Source: Mesonia profundi (GTDB lineage: Bacteria; Bacteroidota; Bacteroidia; Flavobacteriales; Flavobacteriaceae). From it: a stretch of DNA of 64,000 nucleotides. The notes beneath the pieces are model-generated. The model ran no database searches. It was not told the DNA's origin and was given only the letters and a program-made list of their open reading frames with translations. Below, piece by piece: positions 38,632-49,700 of the stretch; within the stretch, counting starts at the first letter, position 1, and each line of letters starts with the position of its first letter. The stretch lies in the NCBI RefSeq assembly GCF_031085155.1, contig NZ_JAVHUL010000001.1:62001-126000 (forward strand). The letters run 5' to 3'. A program made the translations under genes and the position numbers.

Positions 38632-39192
38632 TCATCTATCCCAAAAACCAATAGCATCAATTTCAATAACCGCATCAAGTGCTGCATAATTTTTGGCGCT
38701 GCTGTGTTTCCATTCCCAGGGTTTTGTAACCAATCCAGCTTTTACGGGATTGTTATGTATATAATTAACTTTTTGTTTGATAACGTGCGGACTCCATAAT
38801 TCTATAGGATGGTTGTTCTGTTGCCAAAACTGATAGTTTTTTATATTACTATTTTTTTCTCCAGCACGTTTAAACATCGATAGCATCCATTCTCGTCTAC
38901 TTTCCTTGGGATGGGCTATAATACTTTCAATCATCTTTTTTGAGGTAAAACCCTTGAAGTCTCTCAACAATCCAGAAGGATTTTCGTTATCGTCTCGGAA
39001 TATCAGATGTATATGGCTAGGCATAATGCAATACGCAAAAAGAAGCATCCCTTTGTTTTTCCGGCAATAGTCTAAACTATCTGTGATTACATTAAAATAG
39101 GCCTCTCTAGTAAAAACGTCAATCCAGTTGATAACTGCAAATGATATAAAATATGCAGCATTAGGATTGTGAAATTTATATTTCCTGCTCAT
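38632..39192 (-). CDS. REP-associated tyrosine transposase (RAYT, TnpA_REP)
   Basis: From ATG 39192 this gives 186 residues of the Y1/HUH transposase family: metal-binding HUH motif H60-I-H62 in CIMPSHIHLIFRDDNE, and catalytic Tyr144 in KVNYIHNNPVKAGLV followed by WEWKHSSAKNY. RAYTs are single-copy, domesticated relatives of IS200/IS605 that are thought to move or maintain REP palindromes. Here two GC-rich palindromes lie on each side of the gene, as expected. All motif residues are present, so it is probably functional. An upstream TTG (39213) overlaps the -7 box and is rejected as start. Confidence 0.92.
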   Translation of the reverse strand: MSRKYKFHNPNAAYFISFAVINWIDVFTREAYFNVITDSLDYCRKNKGMLLFAYCIMPSHIHLIFRDDNENPSGLLRDFKGFTSKKMIESIIAHPKESRREWMLSMFKRAGEKNSNIKNYQFWQQNNHPIELWSPHVIKQKVNYIHNNPVKAGLVTKPWEWKHSSAKNYAALDAVIEIDAIGFWDR

Positions 39193-39210
39193 AGTATTTT
39201 TGATTATGAT

Positions 39211-39218
39211 CAAAGATA
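39211..39218 (-). promoter_or_regulatory. -7 box (TATCTTTG on minus strand) for the RAYT gene
   Basis: CAAAGATA on the plus strand is TATCTTTG on the minus strand, 18 bp before the ATG at 39192. Confidence 0.5.
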
Positions 39219-39268
39219 CTGTAAGTTAGGCTTTTAGTAATGGTTTTAATTGTTTAGAGGCTGCGTAA

Positions 39269-39290
39269 GCACGAGCTACAAGCTCGCGCC
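39269..39290. repeat. REP-like palindrome, inner right
   Basis: The core CGAGCTACAAGCTCG is flanked by GCA and CGCC, so it is the same unit as 38448-38470 with only the loop changed (TTTA to TACA). Confidence 0.75.
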
Positions 39291-39310
39291 AACGGAGGTT
39301 TCCATGGCTA

Positions 39311-39331
39311 GCGCGAGCGTCTCGCTCGGGC
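39311..39331. repeat. REP-like palindrome, outer right
   Basis: GCGCGAGCGTCTCGCTCGGGC has the stem CGAGCG / CGCTCG with a TCT loop, like 38586-38606 but with A-T pairs replacing G-C pairs on both arms. It is separated from 39290 by 20 bp, forming a paired (BIME-like) unit. Confidence 0.75.
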
Positions 39332-39350
39332 AAACTAGTATAAGCTCCCT

Positions 39351-39845
39351 TTAATCTAAATAGAAAATAACAGAATCTCCTTCCCTAATATTCCAATGCT
39401 TGGCTAGACCTCCATTAATTTCTAAAACGTATTTAGCTGGAGCTTGAGAAGGAATAGGAGTTTCATCAAAAGGCTTTGCGTCGCGTTGAATGTCTACCAC
39501 TTTGTTATTTTTATTGATATATACCAAATCTAGAGCGATATGGGTATTTTTCATATAAAAGTTCGGGCGGGGCCTTTCCTCTTCGTAGATGAAAAGCATG
39601 CCTCTATCTTCTTGCATCGTTTTGCGATACATCAATCCGGTTTGTTGTTCGTAAGAACTCACGGCAGTTTCAATTTCGAGCTGCTTTAGAGTATCTCTTT
39701 CTGAGTTTAGAAAATAGAGCTCGCCGTCTTTTTTGAAAGTGATCTCGGCGGTGGTGACGGGTTTATTCTTAGCATCTTCGTTACATGCCGTAAAGAGCAA
39801 AACAATTCCGCCTACGAGCGTAAAACTTCTAAGTATTTTTATCAT
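39351..39845 (-). CDS. DUF192 domain lipoprotein
   Basis: From ATG 39845 this gives 164 residues with a lipoprotein signal (IKILRSFTLVGGIVLLFTAC21). The DUF192 domain shows YEQQTGLMYRKTMQEDRGMLF, FYMKNTHIALDLVYINK, and APAKYVLEINGGLAKHW. The family is exported and of unknown function. The start is 4 bp from the lgt stop, so the lipoprotein is probably co-transcribed with the enzyme (Lgt) that lipidates it. Confidence 0.9.
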   Translation of the reverse strand: MIKILRSFTLVGGIVLLFTACNEDAKNKPVTTAEITFKKDGELYFLNSERDTLKQLEIETAVSSYEQQTGLMYRKTMQEDRGMLFIYEEERPRPNFYMKNTHIALDLVYINKNNKVVDIQRDAKPFDETPIPSQAPAKYVLEINGGLAKHWNIREGDSVIFYLD

Positions 39846-39849
39846 AGTA

Positions 39850-40677
39850 TTATGCGGTAGTTGGAGTAGTATTCGTTTTTCTGAAGATAAGGTATAAGCC
39901 AAAAAGTATAAAAGGAAGACTTAACCATTGCCCGGTATTTAAGGCCCAAGCAGCTCTGTCTTCTACTTGTGCTTCTTTTATAAATTCTACAAAGAATCTA
40001 ATGGACCATAATAAGACTAACCAGACACCAAATATATAGCCTAATTTTTCTCTTTTGTTGGTTTTCCAGTAGAGGTACCAAACAACAATAAAGACAATCA
40101 CGTAGCAAGCTGCCTCATAAAGCTGTGCAGGGTGACGCGGAAAGCTCTCTCCTAGTTGCTTAAAGATAACGCCGTAATCTGTACCTGTTGGTTTTCCTAT
40201 AATTTCTGAATTGATAAAGTTTCCAATTCTAATAAAAACTCCGCCACTCGCTACAGGAATCACAATCCGATCTAGAATCCATAGCATCGGTTTCTTGACC
40301 ACGTTTTTGGAGTAGAAATACATCGCTATAATCACACCGATAGCTGCTCCGTGACTCGCTAAACCTTGAAATCCTGTGAATTCAAATGTCGGGACAAACC
40401 TTGCGGGTAAGATGATGGATAAAGGATCTTCGAGAAAAAGTTCGGGTTGGTAAAAAATAACGTGACCCAATCTTGCCCCAAGCAATACCGCAATTACGGT
40501 GTACATAAAGATGGCATCCAGCTCTTTTTGGCCCATACGTTCCCGTTCGAAGATGCTTTTCATCAAGTACCAGCCTAGGGTAAAGGCGACTAAATACATA
40601 AGGCTGTAATACCTAATCATAAAAAAGCCTAAATCGATTCCTTTAGAAGGATCCCAAACAATAGCGTTTGCTAACAT
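39850..40677 (-). CDS. lgt: Prolipoprotein diacylglyceryl transferase
   Basis: This 275-residue membrane protein has about seven helices and Lgt motifs: RYYSLMYLVAFTLGW at the N-terminus, LGARLGHVIFYQPE, the signature GGVFIRIGNFINSEIIGKPT (catalytic-region Arg and Asn), and FPRHPAQLYEA. It transfers diacylglycerol from phosphatidylglycerol to the lipobox cysteine of prolipoproteins, of which this window encodes at least four. It lies upstream of the DUF192 gene. Confidence 0.96.
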   Translation of the reverse strand: MLANAIVWDPSKGIDLGFFMIRYYSLMYLVAFTLGWYLMKSIFERERMGQKELDAIFMYTVIAVLLGARLGHVIFYQPELFLEDPLSIILPARFVPTFEFTGFQGLASHGAAIGVIIAMYFYSKNVVKKPMLWILDRIVIPVASGGVFIRIGNFINSEIIGKPTGTDYGVIFKQLGESFPRHPAQLYEAACYVIVFIVVWYLYWKTNKREKLGYIFGVWLVLLWSIRFFVEFIKEAQVEDRAAWALNTGQWLSLPFILFGLYLIFRKTNTTPTTA

Positions 40678-40725
40678 GAGCTGTGGTTTAAATTTGAAGT
40701 GGTAAAGATAAAAATATGAATTTGT

Positions 40726-40992
40726 TTACACGGAGTTTCTTTCAGTTTTATGTTTAGCGTCTTTTGGGGGCACAGGATCATATCCTGAAGCTCCCCAAGG
40801 ATGACATCTTGCGATTCTTTTTACAGAAAGAACAAGGCCTTTAAAAAGCCCGTGTGTTATAAAAGCTTCTTTCGCATACGACGAGCACGTAGGCTGAAAC
40901 CTGCAGGAAGCTGGCGTTAATGGAGAAATATAATTCTGGTAGATTTTAATAATACCTAAAAAGGGAGCGATTAAAATCTTTTGAAGGTTCAT
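40726..40992 (-). CDS. yidD: Membrane protein insertion efficiency factor YidD
   Basis: This 88-residue protein has the conserved YidD block [31 protein letters not shown], and [17 protein letters not shown] with its conserved cysteines. It assists YidC-dependent membrane insertion. The gene starts 9 bp after cysS and lies upstream of lgt in the same direction, so cysS-yidD-lgt-DUF192 may be one unit. Confidence 0.94.
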   Translation of the reverse strand: MNLQKILIAPFLGIIKIYQNYISPLTPASCRFQPTCSSYAKEAFITHGLFKGLVLSVKRIARCHPWGASGYDPVPPKDAKHKTERNSV

Positions 40993-41001
40993 GAGATTGT
41001 T

Positions 41002-42492
41002 TTATAAGGTATACGAAGTTCCTTCCCGACTGTCTTTAAGCTCAATATTTAAATGGGCCAACTCATCTCTAATTTGATCACTCAGTGCAAAATCTCTATT
41101 GAGGCGTGCTTTTTTTCTCAATTCGATAAGAAGCTCTACCAAGTTTTCCATGCGACTGGTGTCATCATTGGTCGTCTTGCTTTGACTGGTCATAGGAACT
41201 AAACCTAGAATATCAAACGCAAATTCGTGCATGCTTTGATGTAGTAATTCTTGATCCTCTTTGGTGATGCTTGCTTTTTCTGCAGCGATCGAATTGATTT
41301 GTTTTACCGCATCAAATAATTTGGCGATGAGAATAGGACTGTTAAAATCATCGTTCATCGCGTCATAGCATTCTTGCTTCCAAGTTTTAAAATCAAAGTT
41401 AGAACTCTTGTGAGGTTTTAACTGCGGAATAAGTGCAATAGCATCCATCAAGCGCTGGAAACCTTTTTCGGCAGCGGTTAAAGCTTCGTCAGAAAAATCT
41501 AAAATGCTGCGGTAATTGGCTTGAAGCATAAAGAAGCGAGCTACAGACGGGCTGTAAGCTTTAGAGAGCACGTCGTTGTTTCCGGTAAATAAATCTTTAG
41601 GAAGAATATTGTTTCCGGTACTCTTCGCCATTTTTTTTCCGTTAAGGGTAAGCATATTCGCGTGCATCCAATAATTTACAGGATCTTTTCCGCTGGCTGC
41701 TTTTCCTTGCGCGATTTCACATTCGTGGTGCGGGAATTTTAAATCCATTCCGCCGCCGTGAATATCAAATTCTTCACCCAAATATTTGGTACTCATTACG
41801 GTACATTCTAAATGCCAACCAGGAAAACCAACGCTCCACGGGGAAGGCCAGCGCATAATGTGCTGGGGTTCGGCTTTTTTCCAAAGGGCAAAATCCTGCG
41901 GATTCTTTTTATCGGTTTGTGCCGCTAGTTCTCGGGTATTGGCAATCATATCCTCTAGCTTTCTTCCGCTAAGGATACCGTATTGATTAGATTCGTTATA
42001 TTTTATCACGTCAAAATAAACAGAACCATTAGCTTCATAAGCCAAGCCTTTGTCTATAATGTCTTTAATGATTTCAATTTGCTCCACAATATGACCCGTA
42101 GCTGTCGGCTCAATACTAGGAGGGATGTTGTTAAATTTTTGTAGGGTGTTATGAAAGTCGACTGTATATTTTTGAACCACTTCCATAGGTTCAATTTTTT
42201 CTAAACGCGCTTTCTTGGCGATACGATCTTCTCCAGTTTCGGCATCATCTTCTAAGTGACCTGCATCGGTAATATTTCTTACATAGCGCACTTTATAGCC
42301 CAAATGCTTTAAATACCTAAACACGAGGTCGAAAGAAATAAAAGTTCTACAGTTTCCTAAGTGTACTTTATTGTATACGGTAGGGCCGCAAACATACATG
42401 CCTACGTAGCCTTCGGTAATCGATTGAAACACTTCTTTCTCGCCTTTAAGAGAATTGTAAATCTTTAATTCTTGATCTTGGTATAAAGCCAT
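41002..42492 (-). CDS. cysS: Cysteinyl-tRNA synthetase
   Basis: This 496-residue class I synthetase has the zinc-binding Cys in [16 protein letters not shown] (HIGH motif as HLGN), a second zinc site in [10 protein letters not shown] with HHECEIAQ, and the KMSKS-type loop [10 protein letters not shown]. The C-terminal DALR region includes [14 protein letters not shown] and [20 protein letters not shown]. It charges tRNA-Cys. Complete and typical. Confidence 0.97.
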   Translation of the reverse strand: MALYQDQELKIYNSLKGEKEVFQSITEGYVGMYVCGPTVYNKVHLGNCRTFISFDLVFRYLKHLGYKVRYVRNITDAGHLEDDAETGEDRIAKKARLEKIEPMEVVQKYTVDFHNTLQKFNNIPPSIEPTATGHIVEQIEIIKDIIDKGLAYEANGSVYFDVIKYNESNQYGILSGRKLEDMIANTRELAAQTDKKNPQDFALWKKAEPQHIMRWPSPWSVGFPGWHLECTVMSTKYLGEEFDIHGGGMDLKFPHHECEIAQGKAASGKDPVNYWMHANMLTLNGKKMAKSTGNNILPKDLFTGNNDVLSKAYSPSVARFFMLQANYRSILDFSDEALTAAEKGFQRLMDAIALIPQLKPHKSSNFDFKTWKQECYDAMNDDFNSPILIAKLFDAVKQINSIAAEKASITKEDQELLHQSMHEFAFDILGLVPMTSQSKTTNDDTSRMENLVELLIELRKKARLNRDFALSDQIRDELAHLNIELKDSREGTSYTL

Positions 42493-42543
42493 AAACTTAG
42501 TAATTGATTTTAATACTCACTTTGATTCCAAAACTTAGCTTTT

Positions 42544-42645
42544 GTCACTTTCGAAACTTCGGGCGAGCGGAGTTAAAAGGTTAAAAAAAGCATCTCGACT
42601 CCCCACCAGAATGAATTCTTTCGGGCTGGCGCTCGAAGCGACATC
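42544..42645. repeat. Two degenerate copies of a TCGA-rich palindromic repeat
   Basis: GTCACTTTCGA and CGAGCGGAGT (42544-42573) resemble the two arms of the palindrome at 63918-63943 with extra bases between. A reverse-oriented copy at 42591-42645 has CTCGACTCC and GCGCTCGAAGCGAC split by ~26 bp holding its own small hairpin (AGAATGAATTCT). They fill the gap between cysS and folE. Origin from one family is inferred by eye. Confidence 0.45.
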
Positions 42646-42742
42646 AAAACTATTATTGTATTACATTGGACGCTAAGTCGACATTAATAATTGATTTTTA
42701 ATTGCTACTGAAGAGTTTGGTTTCCGCAGTTCTTCTTGGGAT

Positions 42743-43420
42743 TTAAAAATCGGTATCCATATTGATATAATCTAGAAACTCTCTTTTGGTCGCTGCTTCT
42801 TTAAACTGACCTCCAAATTCACTTGTAACCGTGCTACTTTCAATATCGCGAATTCCTCTACTGTTTACGCAAAGGTGTTTGGCATCAATCACACATGCCA
42901 CGTCTTTAGTTCCTAATACGGCTTGTAATTCTTGTACAATTTGCATGGTTAAGCGCTCCTGTACTTGTGGTCGCTTAGCAAAATAATCAACAATCCGATT
43001 CATTTTAGAGAGACCAACAACGGTTCCGTTAGAGATATAAGCGACGTGAGCTCTTCCTACAATTGGTAGTAAGTGATGCTCGCACGTAGAATAAACCGTG
43101 ATGTTTTTCTCTACGAGCATTTCGCCGTACTTGTAGTTATTATCAAATACAGACGCTTTTGGTTTGCGTTGTGGGTGCAAACCAGAGAAAATTTCTTGTA
43201 CAAACATTTTGGCCACCCGCTTAGGGGTCCCTTTAAGACTGTCATCGGTAAGGTCCATTCCTAGGGTTTCTAGAATATGGTTCACATCTTTTTCAATGAG
43301 ATCCATCTTCTCCTCGTCAGACATATCAAAAGCATTCTCTCTAACAGGGTTCTCTGTACTCGATGCAATATGGTTGTCACCAAATTCTTCTATAGTATCC
43401 AATATCTTATCTATTTTCAT
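42743..43420 (-). CDS. folE: GTP cyclohydrolase I
   Basis: This 225-residue FolE has the signature FSGLHPQRKPKASVF, the zinc ligands in STCEHHLLPIVGRAHVAYI (Cys, His) and the second Cys in DAKHLCVNSRGI, plus LSKMNRIVDYFAKRPQVQERLT. It converts GTP to 7,8-dihydroneopterin triphosphate for folate and, with QueE downstream, queuosine. The N-terminal ~40 residues are a family-variable extension. It has its own -7 box. Confidence 0.96.
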   Translation of the reverse strand: MKIDKILDTIEEFGDNHIASSTENPVRENAFDMSDEEKMDLIEKDVNHILETLGMDLTDDSLKGTPKRVAKMFVQEIFSGLHPQRKPKASVFDNNYKYGEMLVEKNITVYSTCEHHLLPIVGRAHVAYISNGTVVGLSKMNRIVDYFAKRPQVQERLTMQIVQELQAVLGTKDVACVIDAKHLCVNSRGIRDIESSTVTSEFGGQFKEAATKREFLDYINMDTDF

Positions 43421-43451
43421 GAATCAAATCTGCTTCATCAGTTTAAGGATG

Positions 43452-43459
43452 CAAAGATA
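43452..43459 (-). promoter_or_regulatory. -7 box (TATCTTTG on minus strand) for folE
   Basis: CAAAGATA on the plus strand reads TATCTTTG on the minus strand, 31 bp before the folE ATG at 43420. Confidence 0.5.
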
Positions 43460-43705
43460 AAGAATTTCCTTTTTAAATAAACTGATTCTAGAGCTAACTT
43501 AATAAATGAGAGAATTTAACTTTATTTTAATAAAATTTTGTTATTTTTCACGCTTCAATCCAAATTTGAATGCCCCAAATAATTCAAATCTTTTTGCACT
43601 TAGTTTTGGTTATAGGGGGAGATTTGTAAGTAGGATTGTTGTATAAATAGAAAACCCTAGTGAGGCTCTCGCTTTTGATGAGACTCTACATATGAAACCT
43701 ACCTT

Positions 43706-46700
43706 ATGAAAGCAAAACTACTACTGCTATCTGTCCTTTTTAGTCTCTCTTCTTATGAAACATTTGCTCAGAATGTGATTAGTGGAACGGATACGAATGT
43801 CTCTCAATGTACGGACAATTTTTATGATAATGGAGGTCCTAATGGAGGTTATGCTGATATTGATGGAGGTGGAACAGAGATAGTTACTATATGTTCAGAT
43901 GATCCAAATTTGGTGACTCAGGTGGAGTTTACCTCTTTTATGTTAGCTGCTGGTGATGTTTTTAATGTTTATGATGGAGATTCTACTGGAGCTCCATTAA
44001 TGGGAGCTTATACAAATGGTAATAATCCAGGAACGGTTTTCGCTTCGGGGAATAACGCTTCAGGATGCTTAACCTTTGAGTTTGTGACTGATGGTGCTTT
44101 TTCACCTTTAGCAGGTTGGAAGGCTGTCATTTCTTGTAGAGAGCCTTGCGAACCTATAGATCTAGAAATAATTAATGTGACGCCCGGAGAATTAGTAGGA
44201 GATACTTATAATATAGGACAAGGTCAGGTGATTACTTTTGAAGGGGAGGCTGATTTTTTAGGTGCAGATCCTACGGGAGCCACGTATGAGTGGGGTTTTG
44301 ATAATGGCCAATCAGGTACTGGTGCAACAGCAACTACCACGTATAATAACACAGGGGTTTATGATGTGGTTTTAACGCTTACTACCGCAGATGGTTGTAT
44401 GACTACGGTTACGCAGCAGGTAGAGGTCTTTTCTAATTTTATTGATGTAGATGATACCTATACAGATAGTGAACTGGTAGATTTACTTATTAGTGGGACC
44501 TGTGCCAATTATTCTAATATATCCTCAGTAACCAATACTTCCAATAAACAATATGGTTATTTTACAGCGCAATATTCAGATTTTCCTTTCCAAGACGGAA
44601 TTGTGATTAGTACGGGTTTTGCCGCTAATGCAGAAGGACCAAATGCCTTTCTTAATCTTGATAGCACCGGTACAGGAAGTGATCCAGATCTAGATGCAGA
44701 GTTGAATACAGGTAACTCCTTAAATGATAGAGCTTATATCCAATTCGACTTTGTTCCTTATGTAAGTGAAATCAATTTTAATTTTATTTTTGCATCAGAA
44801 GAATATAGAGGTACTTTCGCTTGTACGTATTCAGATTCGTTTGCCTTTTTATTAACTGATTCTGCCGGAAATACCACCAATTTAGCGGTGCTTCCAAATA
44901 CAACAACTCCTATTACGGTGCCAAATGTACATCCAGCAAATAATCAATGTGGTGCAGTTAACGAACAATACTTTGGTCAATTTAATGGACAAACAGATTC
45001 TGCTATCGGATTTGAAGGACAAACTGTTGCTTTAACGGCTACAGGAACTGTAAACCCTGGGGAAACCTATACGATTAAATTAGTAGTGGCAGATGAAAGA
45101 GATACGAGCCACGATAGTGCTGTGTTTTTAGAGGCAGGAAGTTTTGAGCTTGGGGCTAATCTAGGAACCGATGTGGTTTTAGATAATGAGGAGTTGGAGA
45201 TTCCTGTGCCTTGTGAAGGGGATGTAATCCTTATAGATCCTTTTCAAAATGTAGACCTTGTGCCAGGAGCTACTTTTACTTGGTTTTTTAATGGCGAGGT
45301 GATTCCTGGAGAAACCGGAGAAACTTTAGAGGTAACGGAAGAAGGTACGTATGGAATAGAAGTTTTCTTTACGGAAGATTGTACGGGAGAAGATGAGATT
45401 TTTGTAGAATTTTTAATCACTCCAGATCCCTTAGAGTTTAACCCGGTTGATATAATCGAATGTAATCCAGGGCAACCATCGCTCGATGTTAATTTAACTC
45501 AAAATGATTCAGAAGTCTTGGGGAATCAAGATCCAGCAGGTTTTATAATTACGTATCATAATTCACAGCAGGAAGCGGAAGATGGAGTAAATCCTATCAT
45601 AGATCCAGCACAATACAATGTGGCAGCTGGAGCTCCAGAAGTTGTTTTTGTGAGGATTGAAGGAACAGAAAGTAACGATGATTCTGTGTGTTATCAAGTA
45701 GGTTCTTTTGAAGTTTCTTTAGAAGGAATAAGCATCGGTCAGAATATGGAAGACCTAGAAGAATGTGATGATGATAATGATGGAGATGCTATTTTTGACT
45801 TAACGGAAAATGAAGTCTTAGCATTGGATGGCCTAGATGCGAATAATTACACCGTAACATATTACGAGACTCAAAATGCGGCAGATTTAGGTACCCCAGC
45901 AATTCCAGCGCCAACGGCATATGAGAATGTAAATAACAATCCACAAGAGATATTTGTGAGAGTTCAAGATGATAATGATGAAGACTGTAATGATACAGGA
46001 TCGTTTTTTATTGAAAGTTTTGCGGTAGGGGAAGTGAACCCCGTGGAAGATATGGAAGCTTGCAGTCTTTCAACACCCATAGAATTTAATTTAACGACCA
46101 ACACGCCTTTAGTGTTGGGATCTCAAGACCCTGCAGATTTTGCAGTGACTTATTTTGCTACACAAGCAGAGGCTAATGCGGGTACGCCTGCCATTGCAGA
46201 TCCTGCCAATTACAGTCCGATAAATGGAGAAGGTCAAACCATCTACATACGCATAGAAAATGTAAACAACACAACGTGTTATAACCTCACGAATTTTAAT
46301 TTAATCGTGAATGAAGTACGTATAGGCGCTGTAACGGACAAAGAAGAATGTGACGGCGGAAATACAGGTTTAGCTACGTTTGATTTAACCGATAGCGATA
46401 TGGAAGCTTTGGATGGTCAAAGTCCTTTAGACTACGAGGTAACGTATTACGAGACACAAGCCGCGGCCGATGCAGGCACCCCAGCTATTGCAGACCCAAC
46501 GAACTATGAAAATGTTATCTCTAATCCACAACCCATTTATGTACGAGTAAATGTAGATGGAGATGCCGACTGTTACTTAACGGAAAGCTTTATGATTGAA
46601 GCGACGGCTTCTGCGCCAATTAATGCTCCTACACCATTGGTGGCTTGTGATACCGACAATGATGGATTCTATAACCAGTTTATTCTTACCGATAAAGATG

Positions 46701-49700
46701 ATCAGATTACGGGTGGCAATCCAGCCGTAACGGTAAGCTACCACTTAACCCAAAGTGATGCCGATAACGGAGTGAGCGCAGTTAACTCCCCATATGCCAA
46801 TGTGGAACCTTATAACCAAACGATTTATGTACGCGTAGAAGATACTGTTAACGGATGTGTTTTACAAGAAACCTTAGAACTAGAAGTTTACGACAGTCCT
46901 CAAATTGTAGCACCAGAGCCATTGGAGATGTGTGATGATGATCTAGACGAACAAGCTATTTTTGATTTAACGCAAGTAGAAGAAGAAGTATTAGACGGTT
47001 TAGATCCCAATAGTTATGACATCACCTACCACGAAGATGAGCAAGAAGCCGAAGACGGTGTAAACCCTATAGGGAATGCAGGATCTTATGAAAATGCATC
47101 CAATCCTCAAACGATTTGGATTCGTGTAACCGATCCTAATACCCCAACAGGCTGTTATAATGTAGTCGAATTAGAATTAATAGTCAATCCCTTGCCGGTA
47201 GCGGTACAACCTACCAACTTAGAGTTGTGTGATGATGAGTTAAGCGGAAGTGATACCGATGAACTTAGTGTGTTTGACCTTACGGTAAAAGACGGAGAAA
47301 TTACAGCAGGAGATAACTCTATTGAAGTGATTTGGTATGAAACCCCAGCCGATCTTCAAGCAGGAATTCAAATCCCAAATCCAACGGAATACACCAATAT
47401 CATTAGCACCAACCAAACTGTTGTAGCTTTATTGGTAGATGAAAACGGATGTAGTGTAACGATCACCCTTACCCTAGTAGTGAACCCTTTACCTTCACCA
47501 ACCCCTACAGATCAATTAGAGCCTTACGAATTATGTGATGACGATAACGATGGCTTTGTAGAATTTGACTTAGATACTCAAGAAGATATCATCGCCAATG
47601 GAGAAGCCGATGTAGAAATCACTTACTATGCTACCCCAGAAGGTGCAGAAAGTGGCTTGGTTGAAAACCAAATAGGACCTCTATACGAAAACGTACAGAT
47701 CAATCAACAAACCATTTACGCTAGAGCAACCAATATCATTACCGGTTGTTACCGTTGGGTAAGTTTAGACTTAGTGGTGACTCCACTTCCAGAGATTGAA
47801 GGCCCTTTAGAGGATATCTTTGCATGTGATGCCACAGGCGATACCTTCCAGAACTTTGATATTACTCAAAATGAAGAAGTTATTTATGGTACACAAGACA
47901 CGAGTTTGTACACCATCTCTTATTATGAAAGTGAAACCAATGCCATAGATGAAGTAAACCCTATTAGTACGCCAACCAACTATTCTAATGGCGGGATAAG
48001 CCCTTTAACCATTTGGGTACGCTTAGAAGATAACGATACCGAATGTTTCCGTATCGCTAGTTTTGATTTAATTACAGGAGAAACCCCAGAGGTGTTTAAC
48101 CCGCAACCTTTAGAAGCTTGTGATGATAGTGCTACCACGCCAACCGATGAGATAGGCTTGTTTGATTTAACCCAAACAATCCCAGAAATCACTAATGAAG
48201 TAAGCAACCTAGAGGTGTTTTTCTACGAAAGTGTAACCGATATGGATAATGATAATTTCATTACTCCAGCCGATGCTTACCAGAATATTGACAATCCGCA
48301 AACGCTTCAAGTAAAAGTGGTAAGCGATGAAGGCTGTGAAGCATTTACGACCCTTACCCTAGTGGTAAACCCTAATCCTAGTATAGAAGAAGAATTAGAT
48401 CCTATAGAAGTATGTGATATTGATAATGATGGTTTTGCTGACTTTGATTTAGAAGCCGAGACTGTAGGAATCTTAAACGGAGAGCCTAATGTAAGCATCA
48501 CCTACCATACGACTTTGGCCAATGCAGAGAATGGCGTAGATGCGATTGATACCACAGAGCTTTACACCAACGTAAATATCAATATACAAACCATTTACGT
48601 AAGAGCAGAAAACACAGGAGTTACAGGAAATGGAACCAACTGTTATGTGACCCGTCCATTAGAGCTTATCGTGATTCCTTCTCCCGTATTGGAGCCAGAA
48701 GGATTAGAAGACTTATATGTATGTGATGACGCTAGTGCCAATGGTTTTGCTGTCTTTGATTTAACGCAAAACGAAGACTTGATGTTTGGAGACCAAGACC
48801 CTACGAACCTTGTGATTACGTATCACGAAGATTTGGCAGCGGCAGAAAACGGTACGCCACGAATTCTAGTCCCTACAATCTATACCAATATTGAAAACCC
48901 TCAAATGATTTGGGTGCGTATAGAAAATACCGAAACCGGTTGTATAGACGTTTTTGTATTAACTGATGAAAACACCTTTATGTTATATGTAGAGGAGATT
49001 CCAGAATTGACTCAGCCTACGCCGCTTCAGATGTGTGATGACGATTATGAAAATGATCCTTTATCTCAAGTAGAGTTTGATTTAACGGTAAAAGAGAGCG
49101 AGATTTTAGATATGGATCCGGTGCCCGATAACTATGTGTTTACCTATTATGCTTCCGCAGAAGATCAAGCTTCAGGAACACCAATAGATACTCCAGAAGC
49201 TTATGTAAACGCAGAAAATCCGCAAACGATATTTATAGAAGTAGCCGATACCAATACAGAGAACTCTTGTATCAACGAGATTACGCTCACCATCGAAGTA
49301 TTGCCATTGCCTACACCTTCCGAAGAAAGTTTGGAAGCCCTGCGTCAAGAACAATGTGATGAGGACAATGATGGAGTAGCAGCAGATCCTTTTGACTTAA
49401 CCCAGAGTGGCGATTTAATCTCTGACGGAGAAAATGTAGTGATTAGTTACTATAAGACCGAAGACGCAGCCAATGAAGAAGATGCAACAGAGCTGATAGG
49501 CACTCCGGAAGCTTATGTAAACGAGCCAGCCTACAATACGCTGAATGCTGACGGAACCCCAACCAATATCCAACTAATTTATGCCCGCGTAGATAGTGGA
49601 GCCGCAGGAAACTTCTGTTATGTGTTGGTTCCTTTTGAACTGATTGTTTACCCAGAACCGGTACTTAACCCCGCAGGGACTCCGTTTGGATACACCCTAT

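Noticed and set aside
38530-38799. Plus-strand frame of 89 codons over the REP region
   Set aside because: It covers palindromes and the end of the RAYT gene on the other strand; no coding features.
43421-43705. A riboswitch or large leader structure before giant gene A
   Set aside because: The 285-bp region is AT-rich with no stable stem or known riboswitch motif, and I see no clear TAnnTTTG box in the plus direction.
47980-48501. Minus-strand open frames inside the giant genes, repeated identically at 55313-55834 and elsewhere
   Set aside because: They are shadows of the long plus-strand frames; they recur only because the DNA repeat recurs, and they show no protein features.
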